Both the position numbers and the translations under genes were made by a program. Below are positions 25,904-33,786 of a stretch of 36,839 nt of DNA, one piece after another. Origin of the DNA: Ensifer sp. LC163 (GTDB taxonomy: Bacteria; Pseudomonadota; Alphaproteobacteria; Rhizobiales; Rhizobiaceae); NCBI RefSeq assembly GCF_001695855.1, contig NZ_MBSS01000026.1, positions 1-36,839 of the forward strand, given 5' to 3'. Below the pieces are notes generated by a model. The model saw only the letters and a list, made by a program, of their open reading frames with translations, did no database searches and was not told the origin of the DNA. How positions within the stretch are numbered: the stretch's first letter is position 1; each line of letters begins with the position of its first letter.

Positions 25904-26725
25904 TCAGGACCTCGCGGTGTAGCGCAAGGCACGCGCCTGCAGGAGATTGGTGGCGGCCAACATCAGGAAGGCGGTGATCAGCAAGACGGAGGCGATCGCG
26001 GCGGCCGCCTGATAGTCGTATTCCTCAAGCCGGATGAAGGCGAGCAATGCGGTGATTTCGGTTTCCATCGGTTGGTTGCCGGCAATGAAGATGATCGCCC
26101 CGAACTCACCCAGCGATCGGGCGAAGGACAGTGACAGGCCCGCGAGCAGCGCCGGAATTAGCAAGGGAAGAATAACGCGCACGAAAATGGCGCTGTCCGA
26201 TCCGCCGAGCGATTGCGCCGCCTCTTCCAGCGCAGGATCGAGGTCTTCAAGCACCGGCTGCACGGTACGAACAATGAAGGGCAGGCTGGTGAAGCACATG
26301 GCCACCATGATGCCGAGGGGCGTGTAGGCCACCTTGATGCCGAAGGGTGCGAGAAGCGCCCCGAACCAGCCATTCGAGGCAAACAGCGTGGTCAAGGCGA
26401 TGCCAGCCACGGCCGTCGGCAGGGCAAAGGGCAGATCGACGATCGCGTCAATGATCCGACGCCCCGGAAAGCGGTAGCGAACAAGCACCCAGGCAAGCGC
26501 CAAGCCGAAGACGAGGTTGAAGGCGGTGGCGACAAGTGCCGAAAGCACAGTGACGCGGTAACTGGCGACGGCGCGCGGCGAAGAGACGATTGCCCAATAT
26601 TCGGCAGGTCCAAGGCTCGCCGCCTTGACGACAAGCGCCGCCAAGGGCAACACGACGATCAGCGCCACATAAAAAAGGGTGATGCCCAGCGACAAAGGCA
26701 GGCCGGGCAGGACATTGCGTTTCAA
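25904..26725 (-). CDS. cysT: Sulfate ABC transporter permease CysT (CysU)
   Basis: 273 residues, inner-membrane permease partner of CysW. The N-terminal segment is PLSLGITLFYVALIVVLPLAAL. The ATPase-docking loop is EEAAQSLGGSDSAIFVRVILP, followed by LLAGLSLSFARSLGEFGAIIFIAGNQP, diagnostic for CysT. The start ATG 26725 (MKRNVLPGLPL) lies 92 bp after the sbp stop, with a hairpin in between. GC-rich coding like its neighbours. Confidence 0.94.
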   Translation of the reverse strand: MKRNVLPGLPLSLGITLFYVALIVVLPLAALVVKAASLGPAEYWAIVSSPRAVASYRVTVLSALVATAFNLVFGLALAWVLVRYRFPGRRIIDAIVDLPFALPTAVAGIALTTLFASNGWFGALLAPFGIKVAYTPLGIMVAMCFTSLPFIVRTVQPVLEDLDPALEEAAQSLGGSDSAIFVRVILPLLIPALLAGLSLSFARSLGEFGAIIFIAGNQPMETEITALLAFIRLEEYDYQAAAAIASVLLITAFLMLAATNLLQARALRYTARS

Positions 26726-26766
26726 GAGATCGCCTCCACGGCGGCATGGCTTTCATTCATGGCAGA

Positions 26767-26791
26767 ACCCGGCGAGCGGAACTCGCCGGGT
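26767..26791 (-). other. Stem-loop between sbp and cysT
   Basis: ACCCGGCGAG and CTCGCCGGGT form a perfect 10-bp stem with a 5-base loop, 27-51 bases after the sbp stop. No T run follows on the minus strand. It is therefore more likely a partial terminator or an mRNA-stabilising hairpin, which would give more binding protein than permease, a common arrangement in ABC import operons. The function is inferred. Confidence 0.5.
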
Positions 26792-26817
26792 CGAAACGAC
26801 CGGTTTGGGAGCGCCTT

Positions 26818-27803
26818 TTAGCGATTGCCGTAGATCTGATCGAGCGCAGCACCGGAAGCGAAGTGTTCATCCTTGATCTTGCCCCAGCCACCGAAGACGT
26901 CCTCGACCGTTACAAGACGGATTTCCGGGAACTGATCCTTGAACTCTGCTGTCACTTTTTCGTTGTGGACGCGGTGGCCATATTCAGCGGCAATCTTCTG
27001 GCCCTCCTCGGTGTAAAGGAAATCGAGATAGGACTTTGCCAGTTCGCGCGAGCCACGCTTGTCGGCAACCTTGTCGACAACGGCGACCGGGAATTCCGCA
27101 AGCAGGCTGACTGAAGGCACGACGCTTTCAAACTTGTCGGCGCCGTACTGCTTGGCGATCGAGCGGGTTTCCGCTTCGAAGGTGATGATCACGTCGCCGA
27201 TCTCGCGCTCGACGAAGGTCGTCGTTGCTGCGCGGCCGCCGGTATCGAAGACCGGTACGTTGTCGAAGATCTTCTTGACGAACTCTGCGACCTTGGCCGG
27301 ATCGTCCTTGAAAGCCTCCTTGGCATAAGCGGTTGCCGCCAGATAGGTGTAGCGCGCATTGCCCGACGTCTTCGGGTTCGGGAAGACCACCTTCACATCG
27401 TCACGCGCAAGATCGCCCCAATCCTTGATGCCCTTCGGATTGCCGGCTCGCACCAGGAAGGACGGGAAGGAATAGAACGGCGAAGCGTTGTTCGGAAACT
27501 CCGTCTGCCATCCCTCAGCGACGAAGCCGTTCTTTGCCAGAAAGTCGATATCGGTCACCTGATTGAAGGTGACGACGTCCGCCTCCAGGCCCTCGACGAT
27601 CGCGCGCGCCTGCTTCGAAGTGCCGGCATGCGCTTGGTCGACGGTGATACCCGGATGTGCCTTGATGAAAGCTTCGTTCTCGGCCGCAAAAACTTCCCGC
27701 GCAACGTCGTAGGATGCATTGAGAAGGGTGGTCGGCGCTTCGGCAAAGGCCGGTCCGCTCAGGAGCGCGACAAAGGCGCGCCCGCGATCAGCAGTTTCTT
27801 CAT
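26818..27803 (-). pseudogene. sbp: Sulfate-binding protein Sbp/CysP with frameshift in the signal peptide
   Basis: Periplasmic sulfate-binding component. The mature part reads TLLNASYDVAREVF, then TVDQAHAGTSKQARAIVEGLEADVVTFNQ, TSGNARYTYLAATAY and so on to IYGNR, all typical of Sbp. The natural start is ATG 27803, preceded by GGAGAT, and reads MKKLLIAG. That frame then terminates at TGA after about 14 codons. The rest of a perfect signal peptide (AFVALLSGPAFAEAP) is in another frame. One missing base near 27774-27782, in a GC repeat (GGCGCGCC), explains both. The longer frame from 27858 lacks a signal peptide and is not a believable start. It could be a real mutation or a sequencing error. 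Confidence 0.8.
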
Positions 27804-27936
27804 GGGTATCTCCGGTGGAATAGAGGCGGCGGGTTGAAGCAAACCTAGCGGCCGACATTGGAGACGACGAGGCACCGTGATCTTAGGTTGTTTCCCGAAC
27901 GAGAAAAATCACCTAACGAACTCGGATATCGGGGAA

Positions 27937-27954
27937 AACGGCTTTGCAGCCGTT
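27937..27954 (-). terminator. Candidate intrinsic terminator of the Moc-like operon
   Basis: On the minus strand AACGGCT-GCAA-AGCCGTT is followed by TTCCCC, making four T in a row counting the stem base pairs. It lies 8-26 bases after the stop of the last operon gene. It separates that operon from sbp. The tail is weak, so confidence is moderate. Confidence 0.45.
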
Positions 27955-27962
27955 GCCCTAAA

Positions 27963-28781
27963 CTACCGATCGGAGGTTGCCGACGCCTCTTGTGTAGGAG
28001 CCGACTGCGACGGCCGCTTGAGGCTGATGGCCGGCGCCTCTCCTTCTAACGTCTCCACACGCCGATCATAGACCGGCGAGATCGTGCCCAGAACGCGGTC
28101 CCAGAAGGAAAAATAATTCGCGTAGTTGTATTTGAACTCGGCGTGATGCTGGTCGTGATAGGTGGTGCACAGCAGCGGCCAGGGATAACGCGCCGTCGGC
28201 GAGGCAAAATATTCGAAACCCGCATGACCGAACGTGCCGTTGATCTGGTCGAACAACCGATGCGCCAGCAGAATCAGCGGCGGGAACGGCACCGCAAAGA
28301 CGATGACGGCGTAAAAGCCTTGCGACAGGGCGGTATCCACGAGGCCGATCGAATCGTTGCTCCACACGGTCGGGGCGACGCTTCGATGATGCAGCAGGTG
28401 ATACTTGTAGAACAGTTTGGTGTGCAGCAGCCGGTGCGCGAAATAGAACCACGCGTCGAACAGCACCATGCAGAGCAGGAAGAGCGGTACGGCCGTCCAC
28501 CAGTTGAAGGCCCAGGGCGCGAACAAAGTCCAGCCCTGGTACTGGGCAAAAAGACCGATCGCCACCGACGTGCAGGTCACGAGAATGGACGCCATGCTCT
28601 GGCGGATCTCGACCGCCTTTCGCTTCTCCCCTCGCCGCCCCTTCTGGATGCGCCGCTCCGGATTGCGATCATTGAGCCAGGTGATGCCGTAGCCGAGCGC
28701 AAAATAGAGGAGCACCGTCGCGGCGTAGATGACCGCAAGAATGGCGAGAAAAGTCAGGGTACCCTGGACGAACGCGTTCAA
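27963..28781 (-). CDS. Sterol desaturase/fatty-acid hydroxylase family membrane protein
   Basis: 272 residues. An integral-membrane di-iron oxygenase of the FA_hydroxylase superfamily. Histidine clusters: HRLLH (116-120), HLLHH (128-132), GHAGFE (H186) and HDQHH (209-213), matching the eight-histidine pattern. Hydrophobic segments are at about 8-30, 65-85, 95-115 and 150-175. Members hydroxylate or desaturate lipids; substrates of the bacterial ones are mostly unknown. It is the last gene of the run starting at the desaturase gene, 87 bp after the PanB-like gene. It could use electrons from the MocE/MocF-like pair encoded in the same run. Confidence 0.82.
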   Translation of the reverse strand: MNAFVQGTLTFLAILAVIYAATVLLYFALGYGITWLNDRNPERRIQKGRRGEKRKAVEIRQSMASILVTCTSVAIGLFAQYQGWTLFAPWAFNWWTAVPLFLLCMVLFDAWFYFAHRLLHTKLFYKYHLLHHRSVAPTVWSNDSIGLVDTALSQGFYAVIVFAVPFPPLILLAHRLFDQINGTFGHAGFEYFASPTARYPWPLLCTTYHDQHHAEFKYNYANYFSFWDRVLGTISPVYDRRVETLEGEAPAISLKRPSQSAPTQEASATSDR

Positions 28782-28868
28782 GTGAAATCCGGTGTTGCAG
28801 TGTGGGAGATGAACAGACAGGCTGAATACACCAACGCGACCACGAAAGGCAAGGTAAGCCCTCCCGAC

Positions 28869-29666
28869 TTACACCCGCTCGAGATCCGACAAGAACGCTT
28901 TCAACTCGGCCTTGTCGATCCCGACGAGATGGCCTTTTTCCGGATAGGCGCCGGAACGAACATCTTCGGCAAACTCCGAGAAAGCGGCAAGGCGTTCGCG
29001 TTGCAGCCGCTCATGTTCGGCGGCAAAGTTGCGGTAGATTTTCGCGTGGCGCGGAACATGGCCACGGTTGGCGCCGAGCACGTCATCGCTGAAGAGATAT
29101 TGGGCGTCGCAGCCGGTACCGGCCCCCATCGACAGCATGAGCATCGATGTTTTCGCGCTGATCGCCGCTGCGACTTCGCCCGGCACCACTTCGATCTCGG
29201 CGGCAAAGGCGCCCGCCTCTTCCAGTGCCTTTACCTGGCGCCAGACCTCTATCGCGCTTGCCGCCGTCTTACCGACTGCACGAAACCCGCCGGTCCAGGT
29301 GGCCTTTGACGGAATGAGGCCGACATGGCCGCAGACCGGAATGCCTTCGTCCCGCATGCGTCGAACGGTAGAAAGGCTTGCGGCGCAATAGACTGCGTCC
29401 CCTCCCGCCTTCAGCGCCTTGAAAGCGGCGCGGATATATTCGTCAGCCGTGACGAGATCGCCATATTCGAGGCCCGGAAAAGCGAAACACGTCGGGGCAG
29501 CTTCGCGAAATTCCGGCCCGAGCAGGGTCGGCGGCACGGAAACCAGATCGATGCCGGCAGCTTCCGCGGCCCCCGCTTCATCGAGTGTTTCGACCCGCAG
29601 CATCGTCAGCTGCCTCTTGCCTTTCATCGAAAGAAGGTCGGCAACGGTCGGACGGCGGTTTCGCAT
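28869..29666 (-). CDS. PanB-like protein (ketopantoate hydroxymethyltransferase homologue) with altered active site
   Basis: 265 residues. PanB similarity is clear: VCGHVGLIPSKATWTGGF, AGAFAAEIEVVPGE, MGAGTGCDAQY and DDVLG match the second half of the family. True PanB forms ketopantoate from alpha-ketoisovalerate and methylene-tetrahydrofolate. Here the Mg-binding residues are missing. The VGDS motif is replaced by VSVPP (42-46). The ADLPF motif region reads CFAFPGLEYG. The VKIEGG region reads AVYCAAS (91-97). H114 and the catalytic-base equivalent E159 are retained. The start ATG 29666 has a GGAGAT ribosome site. It is probably a paralogue with changed chemistry. Annotating it simply as panB would be misleading. 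Confidence 0.78.
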   Translation of the reverse strand: MRNRRPTVADLLSMKGKRQLTMLRVETLDEAGAAEAAGIDLVSVPPTLLGPEFREAAPTCFAFPGLEYGDLVTADEYIRAAFKALKAGGDAVYCAASLSTVRRMRDEGIPVCGHVGLIPSKATWTGGFRAVGKTAASAIEVWRQVKALEEAGAFAAEIEVVPGEVAAAISAKTSMLMLSMGAGTGCDAQYLFSDDVLGANRGHVPRHAKIYRNFAAEHERLQRERLAAFSEFAEDVRSGAYPEKGHLVGIDKAELKAFLSDLERV

Positions 29667-29719
29667 CGGGATCTCCGGATTTCGGTTATTGTCATAGTGG
29701 TGGGAAAAGGCAGCTAGCC

Positions 29720-30958
29720 TCAGGCGGCGAGCAGCGCCTTCAGCTTGGTGTCATTTGAGCCGAGCGCCAGCGGATCCGGCCGCTTGCCGGCAGCAATCAG
29801 CATCTCGGCAAGACGGATATCGCGAGCAACCGCGTTTCCTGTGCCGATGCCGCTCGCGCTGATCAGCCGCCCGCTGGCATCGAGATGAAAGAGAATGAAG
29901 GCACCATCGCCAAGGTCCCGCCGCACCGTCGCCACAGCACCTTCGGCCAGGCCGGTGATCTGCAGCGTAAGGTCATATTGATCGGACCAGAACCACGGCA
30001 CGCTCGCGATCGTCGCAGCGGCGCCAAGCAGATTGGCCGCTGCCAGCGTTCCCTGATCCTGCGCATTTCGCCAGGCCTCGAGCCTTATCCGCCGGTCGTC
30101 ATAGTGTCCGAGCGGAAAGGAGCAGCAATCGCCGGCCGCAAAGATGTCAGGGTCAGAGGTGCAAAGCGTCTCATCGACGGCAATGCCATTGTCGATGACA
30201 AGGCCTGCAGCTTCGGCCAGTGCCGTGTTCGGCACGGCGCCAATGCCGACAACGACGAGGTCGGCGACAAGGATGCCGCCGTCGGCAAGCTCGATTTCCA
30301 CCCTCTCCTCGCATTCTTTGATGCCCGCGATCCTGGCGTTGCAGCGGATATCGACGCCTTCCAGTCGATGCCGCTCGGCAACGACGGCGGCGATTTCTTC
30401 CGGCACGCCGCGGGAAAGCACGCGTGGCAGGCCCTCGAGGATAACAACGTCCGCACCAAGCTTGCGGGCGGTCGCCGCAAGTTCCAGGCCGATAAACCCA
30501 CCACCGATGATGGCAAGCGTGCTACCAGGTGCGAGCTTCAAGCGGATGGCTTCGGCGTCGGCATGCGTCCGCAGCACCCGGACAAGCGGTATTGTTTGAG
30601 ACTGCCCGGGAAAATGCCTGGGGCTTGCGCCGGTCGCAAGCAGCAGCCGATCATAGGAAAGTTCCCGCCCATCGGCTATTCGCACCGTCCTGGCATTACG
30701 ATCGATGCCCTCAACGGCTGCGCCGGTAAGCACGCTAATCCCCACGGACTGATAGCGGTCGGCATCGGCGACAAGTTTGGGACCCTGCTGCTCTACCAGG
30801 CCTTCCTTCGAGAGCGGCGGCCGCTCGTATGGCAGATGCGGTTCAGCACCAATGAGCGTGATGTCTCCCGCGTAGCCCTTCTCCCTAAGCGCAAACGCCG
30901 CCCGGGCACCACACTCGCCGGCGCCGACGATGACAATTCTGTTCATGGGCCTGTTCAT
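29720..30958 (-). CDS. MocF-like FAD-dependent ferredoxin reductase
   Basis: 412 residues, pyridine-nucleotide-disulfide oxidoreductase family of the rubredoxin/ferredoxin reductase type. The FAD dinucleotide fold is VGAGECGARAA (11-21), then YERPPLSK (44-51), ATGASPRHFPG (108 on), the NAD(H) fold IIGGGFIGLELA (150-161) and the FAD-closing motif AAGDCCSF. It would pass electrons from NADH to the Rieske ferredoxin of the next gene upstream. The start ATG 30958 follows GGGAGAGG. It resembles MocF of rhizopine catabolism; the symbol is left empty because the substrate system here is uncertain. Confidence 0.85.
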   Translation of the reverse strand: MNRPMNRIVIVGAGECGARAAFALREKGYAGDITLIGAEPHLPYERPPLSKEGLVEQQGPKLVADADRYQSVGISVLTGAAVEGIDRNARTVRIADGRELSYDRLLLATGASPRHFPGQSQTIPLVRVLRTHADAEAIRLKLAPGSTLAIIGGGFIGLELAATARKLGADVVILEGLPRVLSRGVPEEIAAVVAERHRLEGVDIRCNARIAGIKECEERVEIELADGGILVADLVVVGIGAVPNTALAEAAGLVIDNGIAVDETLCTSDPDIFAAGDCCSFPLGHYDDRRIRLEAWRNAQDQGTLAAANLLGAAATIASVPWFWSDQYDLTLQITGLAEGAVATVRRDLGDGAFILFHLDASGRLISASGIGTGNAVARDIRLAEMLIAAGKRPDPLALGSNDTKLKALLAA

Positions 30959-31000
30959 GTGCCTCTCCCAATTTTCGCGTCGGACGCCATCAGCGCCCGC

Positions 31001-31318
31001 TCAAGCGACAGCGATGAAAACGCTGCCTGCCTCGACCTTGACCGGATAAGTCTTCAGGTTGATGCAGACGGGCGCGCCCTTGGCCTGGCCGGTCTTGTAA
31101 TTGAAGCGACCATTGTGTTTCGGGCATTCGATGATGTCGTCCATCACCAGCCCGTCGGCGAGGTGGATGTGCTCGTGGGTGCACAGACCATCGGTCGCGA
31201 AATATTCGTCGTCTGGACTGCGGTAGACGGCAAAGGTGCGCCCGTCATGGTCGAAGCGGATCACGTCCTCCTCGTCGATCTCATCGGCCGCGCAGACCTC
31301 GATCCAGTTGCCAGTCAT
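31001..31318 (-). CDS. MocE-like Rieske 2Fe-2S ferredoxin
   Basis: 105 residues. The Rieske motifs are C46-T-H48 (CTHEHIHL) and C65-P-K-H68 (CPKHNGRF), giving the Cys-x-His and Cys-x2-His ligands for a 2Fe-2S cluster. The start is ATG 31318 (MTGNWIEV); a TTG four codons earlier lies inside the GGAGGA ribosome site and is not plausible. The size and motif spacing are those of a small soluble electron carrier. It would accept electrons from the reductase at 29720-30958 and hand them to the desaturase-like oxygenase at 31354-32445. Sequence style matches the MocE family. Confidence 0.88.
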   Translation of the reverse strand: MTGNWIEVCAADEIDEEDVIRFDHDGRTFAVYRSPDDEYFATDGLCTHEHIHLADGLVMDDIIECPKHNGRFNYKTGQAKGAPVCINLKTYPVKVEAGSVFIAVA

Positions 31319-31353
31319 GCTTTCCTCCAAGTGTTGATTGTTTGCCGGCGTGC

Positions 31354-32445
31354 CTATTCGGCGGCATGCACCAGGGCATCGCTATGAAACTCTTCACGAT
31401 AGGGTCTTGCCGTCGGCGGCAGTTCGCGTTTCAGGAAATAGTCCTCGTTCCGCAACTGACGCAGGAAGGCGGGGAACATCTCGCGATAGCCGTGGATCAT
31501 GGATGGGTTCGGCACCGGCAGGTCATGCTTGATCATCGCGTGAAGCCGCGGCAGCGCATGGTAGGGCACCATCGGGAACATGTGATGTTCGACATGGTAA
31601 TTCATGTTCCAATAGATGAAACGGCTGACCGGGTTCATGTAGACAGTGCGGCTGTTCAGCCTGTGGTCGGTGACGTTGTCGGCGAGCCCGCCGTGCTGCA
31701 GCAGCCCCGTCAGCACGTGATGCCAGGCACCATAAAGACGCGGCAGGCCGATGAGCGTCAACGGCAGGAGCGAGCCGAGATAAAAGGACAGGCCAATCGT
31801 TGTGAGATAAATCGCAAACCAGATCCGCGCGATCCGGATTGCCTTCGGCTGCTCCATCTCGGGGATGAAGGTTTTTTCGGCCGCGCTGATGACGCCAAAA
31901 GCGTTGCGCACCATGTCGATAACGGCGTGCCAGACATCCAGAATGCCGAAGAAGTTCAGCACGAGCCGAAGCAGATCCGGCGGGCGCATAACGGCAATCT
32001 CAGGGTCGCGACCGACGATGACCGTGTCGGTGTGGTGGCGCGTATGGCTCCAGCGCCAGGTCACCGGGTTCCGCATGATCATGAAGCAGGCGACCTGGTA
32101 GACGACATCGTTCATCCACATCGTCTTGAACGCCGTGCCATGACCACATTCGTGCCAACGGCTGTCGGAAGCCGAACCATAAAGAACGCCGTAGGCGAGA
32201 AAGAAGGGAACGGCCCACCACGTTCCCCAGAAGTAGACACCGAGGCCGCCAAAAAGGATCAGGCTGCCGAACCAGATGGCCGTGTCACGGATGGCGGGAC
32301 CATCCCCGCGCTTCATCAGTTCCTTCATCTGCTTGCGCGGGATCTCGGTGTGATACCACTCGGCAGCAGACAGCCCATTGGCGAACGCCGCCTGCGCATC
32401 CCGCCCAAGCAAGCTGTAATCACGCTTCGTCGGAACCATCGCCAT
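31354..32445 (-). CDS. MocD-like membrane fatty-acid-desaturase-family oxygenase
   Basis: 363 residues from ATG 32445 (MAMVPTKRDYSLL); the next ATG at 32439 is equally good, both near a GGGAGGA ribosome site. The three histidine boxes for a di-iron centre are HECGH (98-102), HTRHH (134-138) and HVEHH (284-288). Membrane segments lie at about 55-75, 78-92, 110-125 and 208-232. It belongs to the FA_desaturase superfamily that includes MocD of rhizopine catabolism, proposed to O-demethylate 3-O-methyl-scyllo-inosamine. It is the first gene of the divergent operon, upstream of the ferredoxin and reductase genes that would drive it. Confidence 0.84.
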   Translation of the reverse strand: MAMVPTKRDYSLLGRDAQAAFANGLSAAEWYHTEIPRKQMKELMKRGDGPAIRDTAIWFGSLILFGGLGVYFWGTWWAVPFFLAYGVLYGSASDSRWHECGHGTAFKTMWMNDVVYQVACFMIMRNPVTWRWSHTRHHTDTVIVGRDPEIAVMRPPDLLRLVLNFFGILDVWHAVIDMVRNAFGVISAAEKTFIPEMEQPKAIRIARIWFAIYLTTIGLSFYLGSLLPLTLIGLPRLYGAWHHVLTGLLQHGGLADNVTDHRLNSRTVYMNPVSRFIYWNMNYHVEHHMFPMVPYHALPRLHAMIKHDLPVPNPSMIHGYREMFPAFLRQLRNEDYFLKRELPPTARPYREEFHSDALVHAAE

Positions 32446-32605
32446 TGTCCTCCCGCAATCGACCGCATGTCGGCGGCCGCCCCTCGTCTCTTGGAACTGA
32501 CGATAGGTTGACTTTTGCAAGTTCTCAATGCAGTGATGCTATATTCTCTCAAATACCATCAAACCTTGCATTTCATGAATGATGGAATAATTTCAGGGGT
32601 AACCG
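32446..32605. promoter_or_regulatory. Divergent promoter region, Moc-like operon and LacI gene
   Basis: A 160-bp gap between divergent genes. For the minus-strand operon, TTGAGA (plus coordinates 32523-32528) is followed after 17 bases by TATCGT (32500-32505), a fair sigma-70-like pair. For the plus-strand regulator gene, TTGCAA (32515-32520) and TATATT (32540-32545) have a 19-base spacer. The palindrome TTCATGAA at 32572-32579 sits between them and the LacI start and is a candidate operator. All are by eye. Confidence 0.4.
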
Positions 32606-33637
32606 ATGAGCAACAGACCGACAATTGCCGACCTTGCCCGTGCCGCGGGCGTCAGCGTTGCCACTGTGGACCGCGTTCTCAACGGCCGACATCCGGTGCG
32701 CGAAGAGACGGCGCGTCGGGTCTATGATGCCGCCAAAGGCATCGGCTACCACGCGGTCGGCTTGCTTCGTCAGCGGGTCTTCGAGGACCTTCCGCAATAT
32801 CGCCTCGGCTTTCTGCTGCAAAAGCCGCAGCAATCGTTTTACCAGGCCGTGGCCAAGGAGATCGAGAACGCAGCGCTCGCGCTGTCGAACGTTCGCGCCC
32901 TGCCCCAGATTGAATTCGTCGCCAACTCCACACCATCAGGCATCACCGAGAAGCTGAAGGCAATGGCCGCTCGCAACCAGGCGATTGCCCTTGTGGCTCC
33001 GGATTATCCGGCAGTGACGGCAATGGTCGAAGAGCTCAAAGAGCGTGGAGTCCCGGTCTTCTCCTTGCTTTCCGACTTTGCAGCCGGGGTTCGCGAAGGC
33101 TATATCGGCTTGAACAATCATAAAGTCGGCAGGACCGCTGCCTGGATGATTGCCAAGGCGGCGAAGAGGCCGGGCAAGGTCGCAGCGTTCGTCGGCAGCC
33201 ATCGCTTTCTCGGCCATGAACTGCGTGAGATCGGCTTCCGATCCTACTTTCGCGAGCACGCGCCTGATTTCGAAGTGCTCGACACGATGGTCAATCTCGA
33301 CACCGCCGAGATCACGCATGAGGCGACGCTCAATCTCTTGCAACGCCACCCGGATCTGACCGGCTTTTATGTCTGCGGCGGCGGCATGGAAGGCGCGATC
33401 TCGGCAATCCGCGAGGAAAAACTCGAAGGCAAGCTGATCGCCGTCGTCAACGAACTGACCCCGGAATCGCGCGCAGCACTCGCCGACGATGTCGTGACGC
33501 TGGCAATCTCGACGCCAACCGCCGCTTTAGCCCGCGAAACCATCAACCTGATGATACAGTCAATCGACAAGGGCCCGACGGGCGCGCCGGGTCAGACCTT
33601 CCTGCCCTTTGATCTCTTCACGCCGGAGAACATCTGA
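32606..33637 (+). CDS. LacI-family transcriptional regulator
   Basis: 343 residues. The N-terminal LacI helix-turn-helix covers 6-25 (TIADLARAAGVSVATVDRVL) and continues with NGRHPVREETARRVYDAA. A periplasmic-binding-protein-like ligand domain follows from about 60 (YRLGFLLQKPQQSFYQAVAKEIENAAL) to the end, with FYVCGGGMEGAISAIREE near the effector pocket. The ligand-domain style suggests a sugar or cyclitol ligand. A plausible AGGGG ribosome site precedes ATG 32606. Divergent from the Moc-like operon and the likely regulator of it. Ends at 33637, just before tandem repeats. Confidence 0.9.
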   Translation: MSNRPTIADLARAAGVSVATVDRVLNGRHPVREETARRVYDAAKGIGYHAVGLLRQRVFEDLPQYRLGFLLQKPQQSFYQAVAKEIENAALALSNVRALPQIEFVANSTPSGITEKLKAMAARNQAIALVAPDYPAVTAMVEELKERGVPVFSLLSDFAAGVREGYIGLNNHKVGRTAAWMIAKAAKRPGKVAAFVGSHRFLGHELREIGFRSYFREHAPDFEVLDTMVNLDTAEITHEATLNLLQRHPDLTGFYVCGGGMEGAISAIREEKLEGKLIAVVNELTPESRAALADDVVTLAISTPTAALARETINLMIQSIDKGPTGAPGQTFLPFDLFTPENI

Positions 33638-33665
33638 CGAAGTATGTCGGTGACCACATCAAGGC

Positions 33666-33757
33666 CTATTTACACTTTCACCACGACGCTATTGACACTT
33701 TCCCCGAACCCCTATTGATACTTTCCCCGAAGATCTATTACAACTTTGCCCACATCA
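33666..33757. repeat. Four tandem imperfect 23-bp repeats
   Basis: Units start at 33666, 33689, 33712 and 33735, each opening with CTATT and containing an ACTTT core. Units 2 and 3 share CTATTGA-ACTTTCCCCGAA with one difference in that span. Units 1 and 4 are more degenerate. They lie between the LacI stop and the start of the ATPase gene. Such arrays occur at the ends of IS21-type elements (transposase-binding repeats) or as operator/iteron arrays. Confidence 0.85.
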
Positions 33758-33786
33758 CTTTTTGCCGAGAAGATGAAGTGACTATC

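Noticed and set aside
24746-26134. Long plus-strand open frame of 462 codons antisense to cysA-cysW-cysT
   Set aside because: Rich in R, G, D and H with no domain; it arises because GC-rich coding DNA leaves few stops on the opposite strand. The minus strand carries unmistakable sulfate-transporter genes.
28143-29309. Plus-strand 388-codon frame opposite the hydroxylase and PanB-like genes
   Set aside because: Shadow of two well-supported minus-strand genes.
29885-31387. Plus-strand open frame of 500 codons opposite the MocF/MocE-like genes
   Set aside because: Low-complexity composition and no motif; the opposite strand encodes a clear reductase and Rieske ferredoxin with ribosome sites.
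27963-32445. Complete rhizopine catabolism cluster
   Set aside because: Only MocD-, MocE- and MocF-like genes are visible; no mocA, mocB, mocC or mocR homologues are in the window.
31342-32511. Plus-strand 389-codon frame opposite the MocD-like gene
   Set aside because: Shadow frame; the minus strand carries all three histidine boxes.
33666-33757. CRISPR array
   Set aside because: Repeats are directly adjacent without spacers, and no cas genes are present.
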